64,000 bases of DNA from Hymenoscyphus infarciens. Its lineage: Eukaryota; Ascomycota; Leotiomycetes; Helotiales; Helotiaceae. Below the pieces are notes generated by a model. That model was not told the DNA's origin, ran no database searches, and saw only the letters and a list, made by a program, of their open reading frames with translations. This document shows, one piece after another, positions 1 through 10,009 of the stretch. The DNA lies in assembly GCA_001414345.1 (NCBI GenBank), contig LLCB01000025.1, positions 62,001-126,000 of the forward strand. The letters are read 5' to 3'. A program made the translations under genes and the position numbers. Numbering within the stretch: position 1 is the stretch's first letter; each line of letters starts with the position of its first letter.

Positions 1-1904
1 TTTTGTTTCTCGGTCCGAAGTCTGTCAATGGGTCACCCAAAATACTTTGCAACTTAGTCCACACCACTCTTCGTCATCTCGAAGCGGACATCGTGGATCA
101 TTACACAGCACTATCATACGTTTGGGGTGATCCGTCCGATACTCTGACTATCTGGGTCAACGACTTGCCTTTTCAAATCACTCGTAATCTTCATGCAGCA
201 CTTTCCGACCTGGAAGAAGAATCCCGAGTTCTCTGCATCTGGGTCGATGCTATATGTATCAACCAACGAGATAACCAAGAGAAGAGCCGACAAGTTATGA
301 TGATGGGGAAAATTTATGAGACGGCGCACCACACGCTAGTCTATTTGGGGCCCCTATCTAACCCACTTGAAGCCCTCATAGAAGCCATAGACAGCCATTC
401 AGATATTGCGAAGATGGAACAGCAAGATTCAATTTCTCGGGGGGCTGTTGAATTTTTCAGCCACACATGGTTTTCTCGAATATGGGTATTCCAGGAATTG
501 GTACGTGTTGCTTTATGCCACACCTCGATTTCAGTTTCTTTCTCGGAGAACCACGCTGATTACAGATTTCTTATCTAGGTTTTCTCTCGTGATCCTCGAA
601 TCCAATGTGGGAGGATACGTCGGAAATGGGACCACATACAAGCTTACTTTGGTACGATTAGTGATGTAACCACACATTGGACGTCACTGTTATCTTCGAG
701 ACACCCCAGCCGAGGATATGAGGCATTCTCGACAATGCAAGCGTCCAGAATCGCTTACCAAGTTAGTCGTTTGGCTCGCAAGAAAAATTTGCCGAAACTG
801 GTGGACTTGGTCACTTCCTGTCGAGGATCTGGTGCAACGGATCCGCGAGATTTGATATTTGCCCTCATTGGTTTTGCTCAACAAGATATTCCGGGCTCCG
901 GAATCAAGGTGGACTACAGCAAGTCGTGGCAAGAAGTATTCCAAGATGTTGCTAGGTACAGCATTGACCAGTCTGGAACCTTTGATGTCTTCCATCAAAT
1001 TGATAGATCACCATCGGATAAATGCAATTCGGGTCTTGCATCCTGGGCTCCAGATTGGTCGCAAGAGGCACCAGCTGCAGGTAGAAAAGGCCATGGCTAC
1101 GTCTACCGATCAGACGACAACACCTCAACAAATCGTGAGGGGGTTGGTCACAAGTGGATTCAAAATCCTCCAGTACTCGCATGCACAGGTCAACGTCAGG
1201 ATTTCATCATTCGAATAAGTGCCCAGACTACGGACGTATTGCGTCGAACTCTAGGAGAACGCATACTGGAGTACCACAGTCGGCTCAGAGAGACAACCTT
1301 GGGAACATCGGATCTTCCCGATCTTGTGAGGGATGTAGGCTTCTTTCAGGTGCACTACCAGATGTGGCGCGAGGCGATTGGGCTAAACATATTACCTGCT
1401 GTCAAGCAGGTAGGAGAGGCGCACTATAAGCGTCTTGATCAGGAGGACCTCGCTCCCTCACATTTTCGAGAAAAGTACAGTTTCGCGGAGATTCTGGCAG
1501 CACATCTCGTCTTAGGTACCCACCATCCACAGAGAAAACAAGCTCAAAACCTTTCACATGAATTAGTCATGGACAACAAGATAGCAATTTCATCAAAAGG
1601 ATGGCTGTGTGTTGTACCAAATTCTGCTTGCGTAGGAGACGTCGTCGTAGGAGCGGCCATTCGTCATCATAGCGTGGAAACAGTACTGCTTCGACCTCTG
1701 CCAGTTCAGGACCATCCAGCACTGGATGCGCAGATCAGAATGCAGTTCTCGACACCTGAAGGTTCCGTGACTCACCAGGCAAGTTTGAAGACTATCCAGC
1801 ACTACTCATTGGTTGGTTTCTGTGGTGCAGAGTGCTTTCTCACCACCCCGTTTGTTAATGAAGTTAATTCTTTCAAGTTGTATGATATGATTGCTATTCA
1901 TTGA
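1..1904 (+). CDS. HET-domain (heterokaryon incompatibility) protein, 5' partial
   Basis: Exons <1-500 and 579-1904, joined by a 78 bp intron (GTACGT...CTAG). Splicing restores the reading frame from FQEL directly into VFSRDPRIQCGRIRRKWDHI. No in-frame stop precedes position 3 and there is no ATG there, so the start lies upstream of the window; 607 residues are visible. The three classic HET blocks are present: ALSYVWGDP near the N-terminus, LCIWVDAICINQRDNQEKSR, and SRIWVFQEL at the splice junction. The long C-terminal part (DPRDLIFALIGFAQ, then unassigned sequence) is typical of the large family of HET proteins. Known family role: non-self recognition and cell death on hyphal fusion. The specific partner and allele function cannot be inferred. 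The visible part has no stop or frameshift, so it looks intact. Confidence 0.88.
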
Positions 1905-4498
1905 GGTTTCTATATACATATACCTGCTTCAATACAGTTTAAAACATCAAAGTTTGCTGTTGCCTAGTCCTGTATATATGTTCGAGCTTCCATCCGTTCT
2001 TTGCCCTTTGAAGCAATAGCGTCAACATACGTTGGGCCTGTTCATATACCAGGGATTGATTCTCCCAGCATGGTTAGCACGGGAGTAAAATGCCAGGCAT
2101 GTTTAGACGATTCACTGGTACTTCTGTTTTCCTTTCTGCTGCTTTCTCTTGCGTTTTTCCATCATTGGCCCCCTACGCCACCGACAACCTCGTACTCGTG
2201 CCTAAAGCTCAATAGGTGATGAAGGTTTCCCAGTGTTTCTGACTCTATATGCAGAGCATACAAAAGATTAACGTTATCAACATGCGTTAACTCGCAAGCC
2301 TTATCTTTGAAGGGGCTAGGAAGAAAAGGTGGGTGGTCACATGACTAGAGCTGACTCGGGCCGGCTGCCCCCACTGCCTCGGATGTTTCCGTTTTTGTGC
2401 CAAGCCCACTGTTGCAGATATAAATCTGGAACACGATTGTTTTGCGTTCGTTCGACAAGTTCATATCACTCATTGTGGCTACACCGTCATTTATGGATCG
2501 TGATTTTCATCACAGAGACCTGCAATTTGGAACACCACTCAAGACTCGAGACTCGAAGGTCAAGACTCTGAGATTCAAAACTTACCGAACCACATTACAT
2601 GCTTGTCTGTCGGTCACGATGCCTTCAATTTGATGCCATTTCCGTCTTCAACAATCTTCAGCAATTTTCATTGGTTGGACCGAGAGTTCTTGTTAGCAAG
2701 TGCGGCAGGGAGCGAGCGCGAGCTGCCTTAGGTGCTTAGCTTACCATAAGGAACGGGGACCAATATGGTCGCAGCGAGGTTGGGTAAGCGCCCTGTACCT
2801 GTGTAGTGCAATGTGTACCTGCGTTCATCAGTGGTGATGTTTCGAGCAATAGCAACACCTCTTCTCTCATTCGTTCCTTCGAGTACATAGTTCGTAATGT
2901 TTCATGGCCAGAGTTATGTGGACGGGAATCCTTCTGAATAGCGGCTCGACTTGACGTCAACAACACTTCCTCAAAGACGGAGGTACAAAGGGCAGGGGAT
3001 GTTCGCCGATGCTGACAGACAGCGAAGGATTCCGTGTTGGAAATCGTCCTGCCGTGGAATGTCCTTCTCTTTTTCTCCCCAGGCACTCTTGAGGATTCGG
3101 GTGTCACAGACCAGATGATGATGGAGAGGCGGCAAGTTCTTGATGCGACGATAGCTCAAACGATGGATCCAAAGACGGGACGAGTCAGTTGAGAAGTGTA
3201 CTCGTAGACTCGTAGCGACGGTGAGCCATTGCCTGTGGGCGTCTGTGTCCTTGCTCAGGAGTCGGAGACGATGTCGTGAAATGGGAGTGGAAATGCCCTC
3301 ATCGACGGTCGACCATGTCCGGATGGGGATGTGTCGAGCAAGTCACTTGCCTCTCATGCATCTTCCCACCCGCGCTCCCTCTGACTGGCCATGAGCAGTG
3401 TCGACTCCTTTGTGGCTCCTGGTCCTCAGCGAATCCCCGAGCAGACGAAGCGCCGGGAGCTTGGATAAATGGACCCCCCACCAGCCTATCCAATGGCCTC
3501 AAGCCTCAATCCCACCTGTCGATATTACTTCTAGTGCCAAAGGCGACGTTGTTGGATCCTAGTCGCTCCTCTTTCGATATTTGAACATGCCATCTCTTCC
3601 ATTTCTTCTTTTCTGCTTCCTTCCCTTGGATTTATATGAAATTTGCACCCCTCCTGGAAAACGTACGATACTCTCTGAAGAATCGAACGACTTTTTTCGC
3701 CAATTCTGCTCCCACCTCCCTGGACCCCTGAATATCTTTCTCTCCTCTGCCCAAATTTCGGATTATTTGAGACGGGTGTGGGCCGACGCCCGGGTACTGT
3801 CAATGCGAGCGCAGGTCCTGCAACAGCAAACGTTTGGAAGGCCTCTCAACGGCCCCTCTCTTGACGGCCAAGCTTTGGTGACAGCCTTTAATCCTAGAGA
3901 ACATCAGAGATCGGACGCCCGAAACCTCTGCAACGTCTGATCTTCGACTCAACCGTCGAATCCCATCCCTCGTCTCTTCCTGAGTTGGGATGGCATGTCG
4001 CTGAAGAGTTGCTGACCACGACGATTTCAAGAGAATTGCAGCGACCTCACTCGCTGGACCTGTCAGGAGCCCTCTCCCCCATTGAGTTTCATGGAACTTT
4101 GATATCCGATCTTGTACCCCGCGAACACACGCACAAGCATCATATCTGAACGGCAGTCGAGCAGGGGTGCCATATCCAGCCATCATCCAGTGCCCAAAAC
4201 CCCCTGGATCCCCTTCCGCATCTTTTCCTTCTAGTGTCACAGGCAGGCGACTAAGCTTTTCGCCCTTAACCATATCATCACCTCCTTCCTGCTGGCTCAG
4301 ATCGTTCTCTTCCATTCATTCTCTTGGTACGGGTACGGCATTTTTAATAATTCAGTGCGAGCAGTAGAGAAGTCGCCGTTCGTTAATCGATTTCTTCCTT
4401 CATCTACGACTGCATCTCAACCGTCGGTACCGTCGCTGGTCGACATTTAATAATAACTTGTGGCATCTAAGGAGCAAGCGGGGGAATAGACGGACAAT
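1905..4498. other. Intergenic region upstream of noxA, no recognisable gene
   Basis: About 2.6 kb between the HET gene and noxA. Short open frames occur on both strands (for example minus 3800-4315, 171 codons), but none shows a recognisable domain. The last ~900 bp are pyrimidine-rich on the plus strand (many CTTC, TCTC and CCCT runs), which resembles a long promoter or 5' leader of noxA. No repeat or transposon end was seen. Confidence 0.5.
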
Positions 4499-6375
4499 AT
4501 GTCGCTTTGGACTTTCATCGTTTCGCAGACCCGAGGGTCGAAGCTGCTCTTCAATTTCTTATTTCACGGCTTTCATGTCGGTCTTTTCGCTTTCGGGTGG
4601 TACGTCTTTTGGTAATAGTCCTTGCTCAACATCCAGCTGATCTCGTGGAATAGGTGGAAACAGTTTTCAGATAAACGATTATCGGGTCTCAACTCCCTCA
4701 CATTTTCGGTATGGATATCTCGAGGAGCGGGTTTGGTCTTGTCGGTGGATGGAGCGATGATTCTGTTACCGATGTGCCGCAATATCTTGAAGTACATCAG
4801 ACCGAAGATTAAGTTCATTCCATTGGACGAGTCTCAGTTCTTTCATCGACAAATCGCATACTCCCTCGCCTTCTGGGCAGGCGTCCACACTCTTGGCCAT
4901 TATGTAAAGTAGGTTGAGCCCTTGGTAATTGGAAGTTCACATCTAACATCACATAGTTTCTTCAACGTCGAGAAAACCCAAATCCGACCCATAACCGCGA
5001 TCCAAATACATTATACCGAGGCTGGTGGAATTACAGGCCACATCATGTTGCTGATCATGGTTCTCATGTACACCACAGCTCATGCGAAAATCCGACAACA
5101 ATCATTCGAAACTTTCTGGTACACTCACCACCTTTTTATTCCTTTTATGCTTGGTCTCTACACTCACGCAACCGGGTGTTTCGTCCGTGATACTGCCCTT
5201 CCATTCTCGCCAATTGGAGATGAGAAGAACTTTTGGGGTCATTGCCTCGGATATGAAGGTTGGCGATGGGAGCTCTGGGGTGGTGGACTTTACTTCATGG
5301 AGAGAATTTATCGTGAGATACGTGCTAGAAGAGAGACCAAGATTGTTCGTGTCGTTCGCCATCCATATGGTAAGTTCCCGAAACCCGCCCTCTACTATTG
5401 GCCCGTACTAATCCAGAAACAGATGCTATGGAGATCCAGTTCAAGAAGCCATCGATGAAGTACAAGGCGGGACAATGGTTGTTCCTCAATGTCCCGTCTG
5501 TTTCCTCCCAACAATGGCATCCATTTACCATCACCTCATGTCCATTCGATGAGTACATTTCCGTTCACGTTCGACAAGTCGGTGACTTCACCCGTGCCCT
5601 TGGTGATGCTCTAGGAGCAGGTGCAGCACAATCAAAGCTTTATGAAGGAGGCGATGCTGGACAAATGTACGAAGTTGCTCTCCAAAATGGGCAAGAAATG
5701 CCAGCCCTCCGAATCGATGGACCATACGGTGCACCAGCAGAAGATGTTTTCGACAACGAGATTGCCGTTCTCATCGGAACTGGTATCGGTGTCACTCCAT
5801 GGGCCGCCATCCTCAAGAACATCTGGCACATGCGCAACGGACCAAATCCACCAACGCGTCTTCGTCGTGTGGAATTTATCTGGGTTTGCAAAGACACCAC
5901 CTCTTTCGAATGGTTCCAAGTCCTCCTCTCCTCCCTCGAGGCTCAGAGTCAAGAAGCTGCCAACCTACCTGGTAACAGTGGCAATGAGTTCTTGAAGATC
6001 CACACCTACCTGACACAAAAACTCGACATCAACACCACCAACAACATTATCCTCAACAGTGTCGGTTCCAATGTGGATCCTCTCACCGAGCTCAAGGCAC
6101 GAACCAACTTCGGTCGTCCCGATTTCGGCAGACTGTTCCAGGGTATGAGAGAAGGTATCTTGGACCGAACATATTTGAACGGTCTCGAGGGTGATATGAG
6201 GACAAACGTCGGTGTTTACTTCTGTGGTATGTTTCCTCCCTCCCTTGTACTATCTTTGACACAGTACTAACATTGTTGATTAGGACCCAACGTTGCAGCC
6301 CGAGAAATCAAGAAGGCATGCAAGAAAGCCTCCGTCCCCGAAGTCCACTTCTCCTTCTGGAAAGAGCATTTCTAG
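4499..6375 (+). CDS. noxA: NADPH oxidase catalytic subunit, NoxA (Nox1) type
   Basis: Exons 4499-4599, 4654-4908, 4957-5369, 5423-6226 and 6284-6375 give 554 residues, the usual NoxA length. It is a membrane flavocytochrome that passes electrons from NADPH via FAD and two haems to oxygen, making superoxide used in fungal differentiation and infection structures. The haem ligand pattern is intact: H98/H112 (spacing 14) and H176/H189 (spacing 13). The FAD motif HPFT is at 289-292, the NADPH loop GTGIGVTP at 375-382, then YFCGP and the C-terminal FWKEHF. There is no EF-hand, which excludes the NoxC class. The short N-terminus and the lack of an insert after the FAD domain favour NoxA over NoxB; this subtype call is from memory of the families. 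All four introns are 48-57 bp with canonical sites. Confidence 0.9.
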
Positions 6376-7463
6376 GTATATCTCGCATGTATATCAAACA
6401 TCACTCAAATTCATTTTTATTACAAACACTCTACATGTATCCCTATACTTAGAACTGGTTTCAGCACAGAAAGAGAAATGACATGCATTTTTCTCGAGAC
6501 ATTTTTGTTGGCGGGGATCCTTTTGTAACTATCACGTTGGCGAGGGGAGATGGACTCCTGAGCTGGGTTTGTTCATATGGCTGGTGTTTTATATGGAGGA
6601 TGACGCATGCGTGACGATTATTTTTGTAGATGAACGTTCGTGGGTGTCCCAATTTTATTGTTAGAGAAGATACCATTTATGAAATTATTTAGTATGAAAT
6701 TTTTTCCATTTCTCTTGTACCTATTTCACGTGACGTGAACTTTCTTAACACTGTCTACTTGTATTAAGGAAAGAATCGATGACAACTGGGGACCATTGGC
6801 CTCAAGTAGCAAGTGTCAGAGATGGTTGGACAAGAGAAGGCCTGGTCTCAGTCTGAGAAGGAAACGAGGCATTAGCAGTCTTACCTCCCAAGAGAACAAA
6901 GACTTCGCCAACCCGTTTAAGGTCTGAATTGAATTGAGTCACCTAAACGTATCGGGGATGTGTGTGAATGGTATTCTCTTATCTTGATTTTATTCCTGAA
7001 TCACCAGGGCGTGCAAGAATAAGTGAGTGTAGTCTAAGACACTCGCGACTCTACACCAATGGTCCTGGCTCTTATGGGGAAAGAATTGTAGCTACCCCCA
7101 GCTTAGTAAGCTAAATTGCTCCATTCACTACTTCCACTTTAACTTACTCATTTGAGCATGGTAGGATAAGGAGTCTGACTTGAATAACTGAGTAACTAGA
7201 GCAGTGGTGTTCAAATCTCGACCAGTCATAAATTCGTGAACTCCCTGGTGGAAGTTGAGTTTATTTAAGCCATCAAGTCTCTTATTCACAACATTTCAGA
7301 ACTGTTATTCACAATACCGTAACACAAGCTGGATGCTCGGAGTATAAAAAGGCTTAAAAAATTAGCTACCAAACCACAACACAAATTTATCACAACTGCA
7401 AACACCAAGTTGACCAAGTCAATAGCAACCAACGCAAGAACAGTACGAAAGACCACCTCGAAA
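6376..7463. other. Intergenic, no gene seen
   Basis: About 1.1 kb with no recognisable coding sequence. The right end holds the promoter of the first secreted-protein gene. Confidence 0.5.
7343..7350 (+). promoter_or_regulatory. TATA box of the first secreted-protein gene
   Basis: TATAAAAA lies 121 bp upstream of the ATG at 7464 in an A-rich leader. The paralogue downstream has TATAAAG at 9009-9015, 148 bp before its ATG, so the two promoters have a similar layout. Confidence 0.45.
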
Positions 7464-7853
7464 ATGTTTCTCGCACACATCATCTCTCTCCTCCTCTCCT
7501 CAACCCTACTTTTTAACCTCGCTCTCGCAGGGCTCATGGACTGCAAACCAACAGCAGGAAAACACACAGTAGGATACCAGAGCTTTCGAGCCGGCGAAGA
7601 TATCATCATCGATGTCTTCGATCCAAACTGCAAGCCAATCATGGACACATACATCATTAAACACCGAGCAAATGGCGCTGAGATTCCACATAAATTTCGG
7701 CTTAAGTTTCCGGGGCGGGCGAACTGGATTGAGCTTTCTTGGGAGGGTTGGAATTCTATGCATGGTCCCACTGTGCATTTTAAGAACAAGGTATATCCAT
7801 CAGAGAGCTGTAGTACGAAGGGAGATGAGTCGGCCTGTGTTGCTATGTTTTAG
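7464..7853 (+). CDS. Small secreted protein of unknown function, paralogue 1
   Basis: Single exon, 129 residues. The frame is open 54 bp further upstream, but the ATG at 7464 starts a clean signal peptide (MFLAHIISLLLSSTLLFNLALA, cleavage expected after residue ~22), so it is preferred. The mature protein is ~107 residues with four cysteines: CKPTAGKH at the N-terminus, DPNC in the middle, and SCSTKGDESACVAMF at the C-terminus. No catalytic motif is recognised. It shares a framework with the gene at 9157: C-x-PT-x-GKH, a YxS-x-x-AG-x-DI segment, the DPNC box, and an acidic C-terminus ending in a cysteine followed by three or four residues. Size, signal peptide and paired cysteines fit an effector-like secreted protein, but this is inference only. 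Confidence 0.72.
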   Translation: MFLAHIISLLLSSTLLFNLALAGLMDCKPTAGKHTVGYQSFRAGEDIIIDVFDPNCKPIMDTYIIKHRANGAEIPHKFRLKFPGRANWIELSWEGWNSMHGPTVHFKNKVYPSESCSTKGDESACVAMF

Positions 7854-9156
7854 GGGAGGTTGGGGTGGTTGTGAGGGAGGTTTGAAATAATTTGGTCGTA
7901 TTCATGGCGCGCTTAATTGTTCTTTTTATCGTATTGCATAAAAGTTAAGCATTGTATTGGTCTTTTAGAGCTAAGACGCATAACTCTCAGCATTGCGCAA
8001 TAGTATTATCGTCATAAAATGCTATGATATTCTTGAAAAAATATATCATTTTAATATTCCAGTAGTACAATTACATTCCAGGCATAATAATGTTACCATA
8101 TCAGCAGTTCAATTACTTGGTTTTTGAATTTTTGAATTATTATACTTCCCTTAACAATATCGCAATATTATTCATCAAACAAAATAAGAATACCTTATCA
8201 TAAATTTGGATTGACGTAGTATAAACAGCAAGTATAAAAGCAGGTTCCAATGATATTATCGTGGTGGTATGCTATTCCGAATACTATCGCTAACACTGAT
8301 TCTCGGTAAAACACTTTTATTATAAAGTGGTTGCCTCTCTGTTCTCTCCTACTTTATAACACATCCGTTTTGCCACTTCGCAACATGCAATGGATACAGA
8401 AAGCCGAGGCCGAATCCGAGGCCGCATAGAGCACCATGCGCATGGTTGAGGACGGCCGCTCCCTCCCTTTGAGCACGAGACTTTGACGCCTAACGCAAGC
8501 AAATTGTGTGCGCTACAAATTTCTACCCAGGTCATTACCCCCTCCCCCCCCCCTCCAATAGTTGTAAGGATTCCCTTCTGTTTGCATTTGGGTTATTGGT
8601 TTGGCTACATTATCTAAAGGTTATTGTCAACAGCTCGCAACTCGCAAGTTTGACGGCTTTCACGCAACTTAAGAGCTTTGGCCATTGCTCCAGCAATCAC
8701 AAGGTGTCTTTCGAGGTTCAGTCATTACACCGCGTGAGGCTACTTTTACTGAGCAGTGACTGGATCCCCTCCAGCCTTACTTCGGATAACCGAAAACTCA
8801 TGCGTAGTCTTTTTACTATTTGTCGGTGTAGACCTTAAGCTGTTTGAAACACGATTCAGTCACCCAGATTTTCAGGCCATTCCCTTGACCAGTTTTTTTC
8901 TATAAAGTTCGAAGTTTGAGTGAGTCAATTTTGTCAAGCGGCCAAAGTCGACCCAGTTCTCTTACTCACAGCACCCAAGAGCAATTATTCGAACCTAGTA
9001 ACAACAAGTATAAAGGAAGAGATGGAACGCTCGTCTTCTATGAAGAATACAAACCAATCCTACAACACATATTTACTCCAACTCCTCAACACCACTCAGG
9101 GTCCCACAAGTCAAAAACAACCACAGTTCCAACACTACAAAGACCCAGCCCCGAAA
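7854..9156. other. Intergenic between the two secreted-protein paralogues
   Basis: The left third (7900-8330) is AT-rich with no coding potential seen. A C-rich run sits at 8539-8556. Nothing outside the genes themselves was recognised as a duplicated block. Confidence 0.5.
9009..9015 (+). promoter_or_regulatory. TATA box of the second secreted-protein gene
   Basis: TATAAAG 148 bp before the chosen ATG at 9157. A second TATAAAG at 8901-8907 is too far upstream for the short leader expected here. Confidence 0.35.
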
Positions 9157-9579
9157 ATGTACCTCACGCGAACTCCATCAAGAATCATTTCCCTCTTCCT
9201 CCCCGCAACCATTCTTTTCAATCTCACTCTTGCAAATCCAACATTCCCGGCCTGCCAGCCAACACCAGGAAAGCATCAACTCGTCTACCACAGCATGAAC
9301 GCAGGCAAAGATATCAGTGTCGACATACTTGACCCAAACTGCGAAAGTTTGCACAAAGAACAGACCCAGGCCCGGCCTGACGGTGGTGTAAAACCAGATG
9401 ATATGACGATTGATGTGGCTGGATGGCCTAGCCCGGTACATCTTCGTTGGGACGGCACAAACAACTGGAATTACATGAGAGCTCCTCAAGTGACCTTCAA
9501 TGGGAACACTTTTGTTGACCCAGCTGAATGCGGCACGGATACAAGAGCAGATGAAACGGTTTGCCTCACCATATTCTAA
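9157..9579 (+). CDS. Small secreted protein of unknown function, paralogue 2
   Basis: Single exon, 140 residues. The frame is open upstream to about 8920, but the ATG at 9157 puts a signal peptide at the N-terminus (hydrophobic IISLFLPATILFNLTLA, cleavage near residue 25). The mature part starts with FPACQPTPGKH and carries YHSMNAGKDISVDILDPNC, matching paralogue 1 in order and spacing, then a diverged middle and the ending CGTDTRADETVCLTIF. The four cysteine positions are conserved between the two, suggesting two disulphides. No known domain is recognised. The pair lies on the same strand 1.3 kb apart, most simply an old tandem duplication. Confidence 0.72.
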   Translation: MYLTRTPSRIISLFLPATILFNLTLANPTFPACQPTPGKHQLVYHSMNAGKDISVDILDPNCESLHKEQTQARPDGGVKPDDMTIDVAGWPSPVHLRWDGTNNWNYMRAPQVTFNGNTFVDPAECGTDTRADETVCLTIF

Positions 9580-10009
9580 AAGGGAAATGACTGGGAGCTA
9601 CGATGCCGACACGTGGCTGGGGAGGGTTCAAAAGGATTTGGCCTTCTTTCTGGCCCCCTTATTTACTCCTGCATCTAAAAACCTAGGTACATCGTAGCTA
9701 GGATATTTATTGTCTTGTGTAGGCATTTTATCATTATCTCGTAGCTTCTCCACATGAATACCAGAATTCTCGCTGAAAAAATAGGCTTGATCAAAACTCG
9801 CTGTTTCTCTCCTGTGACACCTCCATTCTTCCACTTCACGTACTGTGACAGACGTAGAAGGCCGAAGTCAGATCTCGAGCTCATCAAGATCAACCGAGCT
9901 TCCACGCTCAGTTGTGTTCACTGGGGGAAGGTTCTCGATTTTTGTGAGGACGTAGCAAGAGGCATACATATTGACCCTTTGTCTTGTTAGCAGTCTATTT
10001 CTCCCTATT
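9580..10009. other. Intergenic, no gene seen
   Basis: 430 bp between the 3' ends of the convergent secreted-protein and BTA1 genes. No repeat was seen. Confidence 0.5.

Noticed and set aside
3800..4315. 171-codon open frame on the minus strand upstream of noxA
   Set aside because: No recognisable domain, biased composition and overlap with the likely noxA leader; it looks like a chance frame in GC-richer DNA.
7203..7225. GTTCAAATCTC resembling a tRNA B box
   Set aside because: No A box or acceptor-stem complement upstream.
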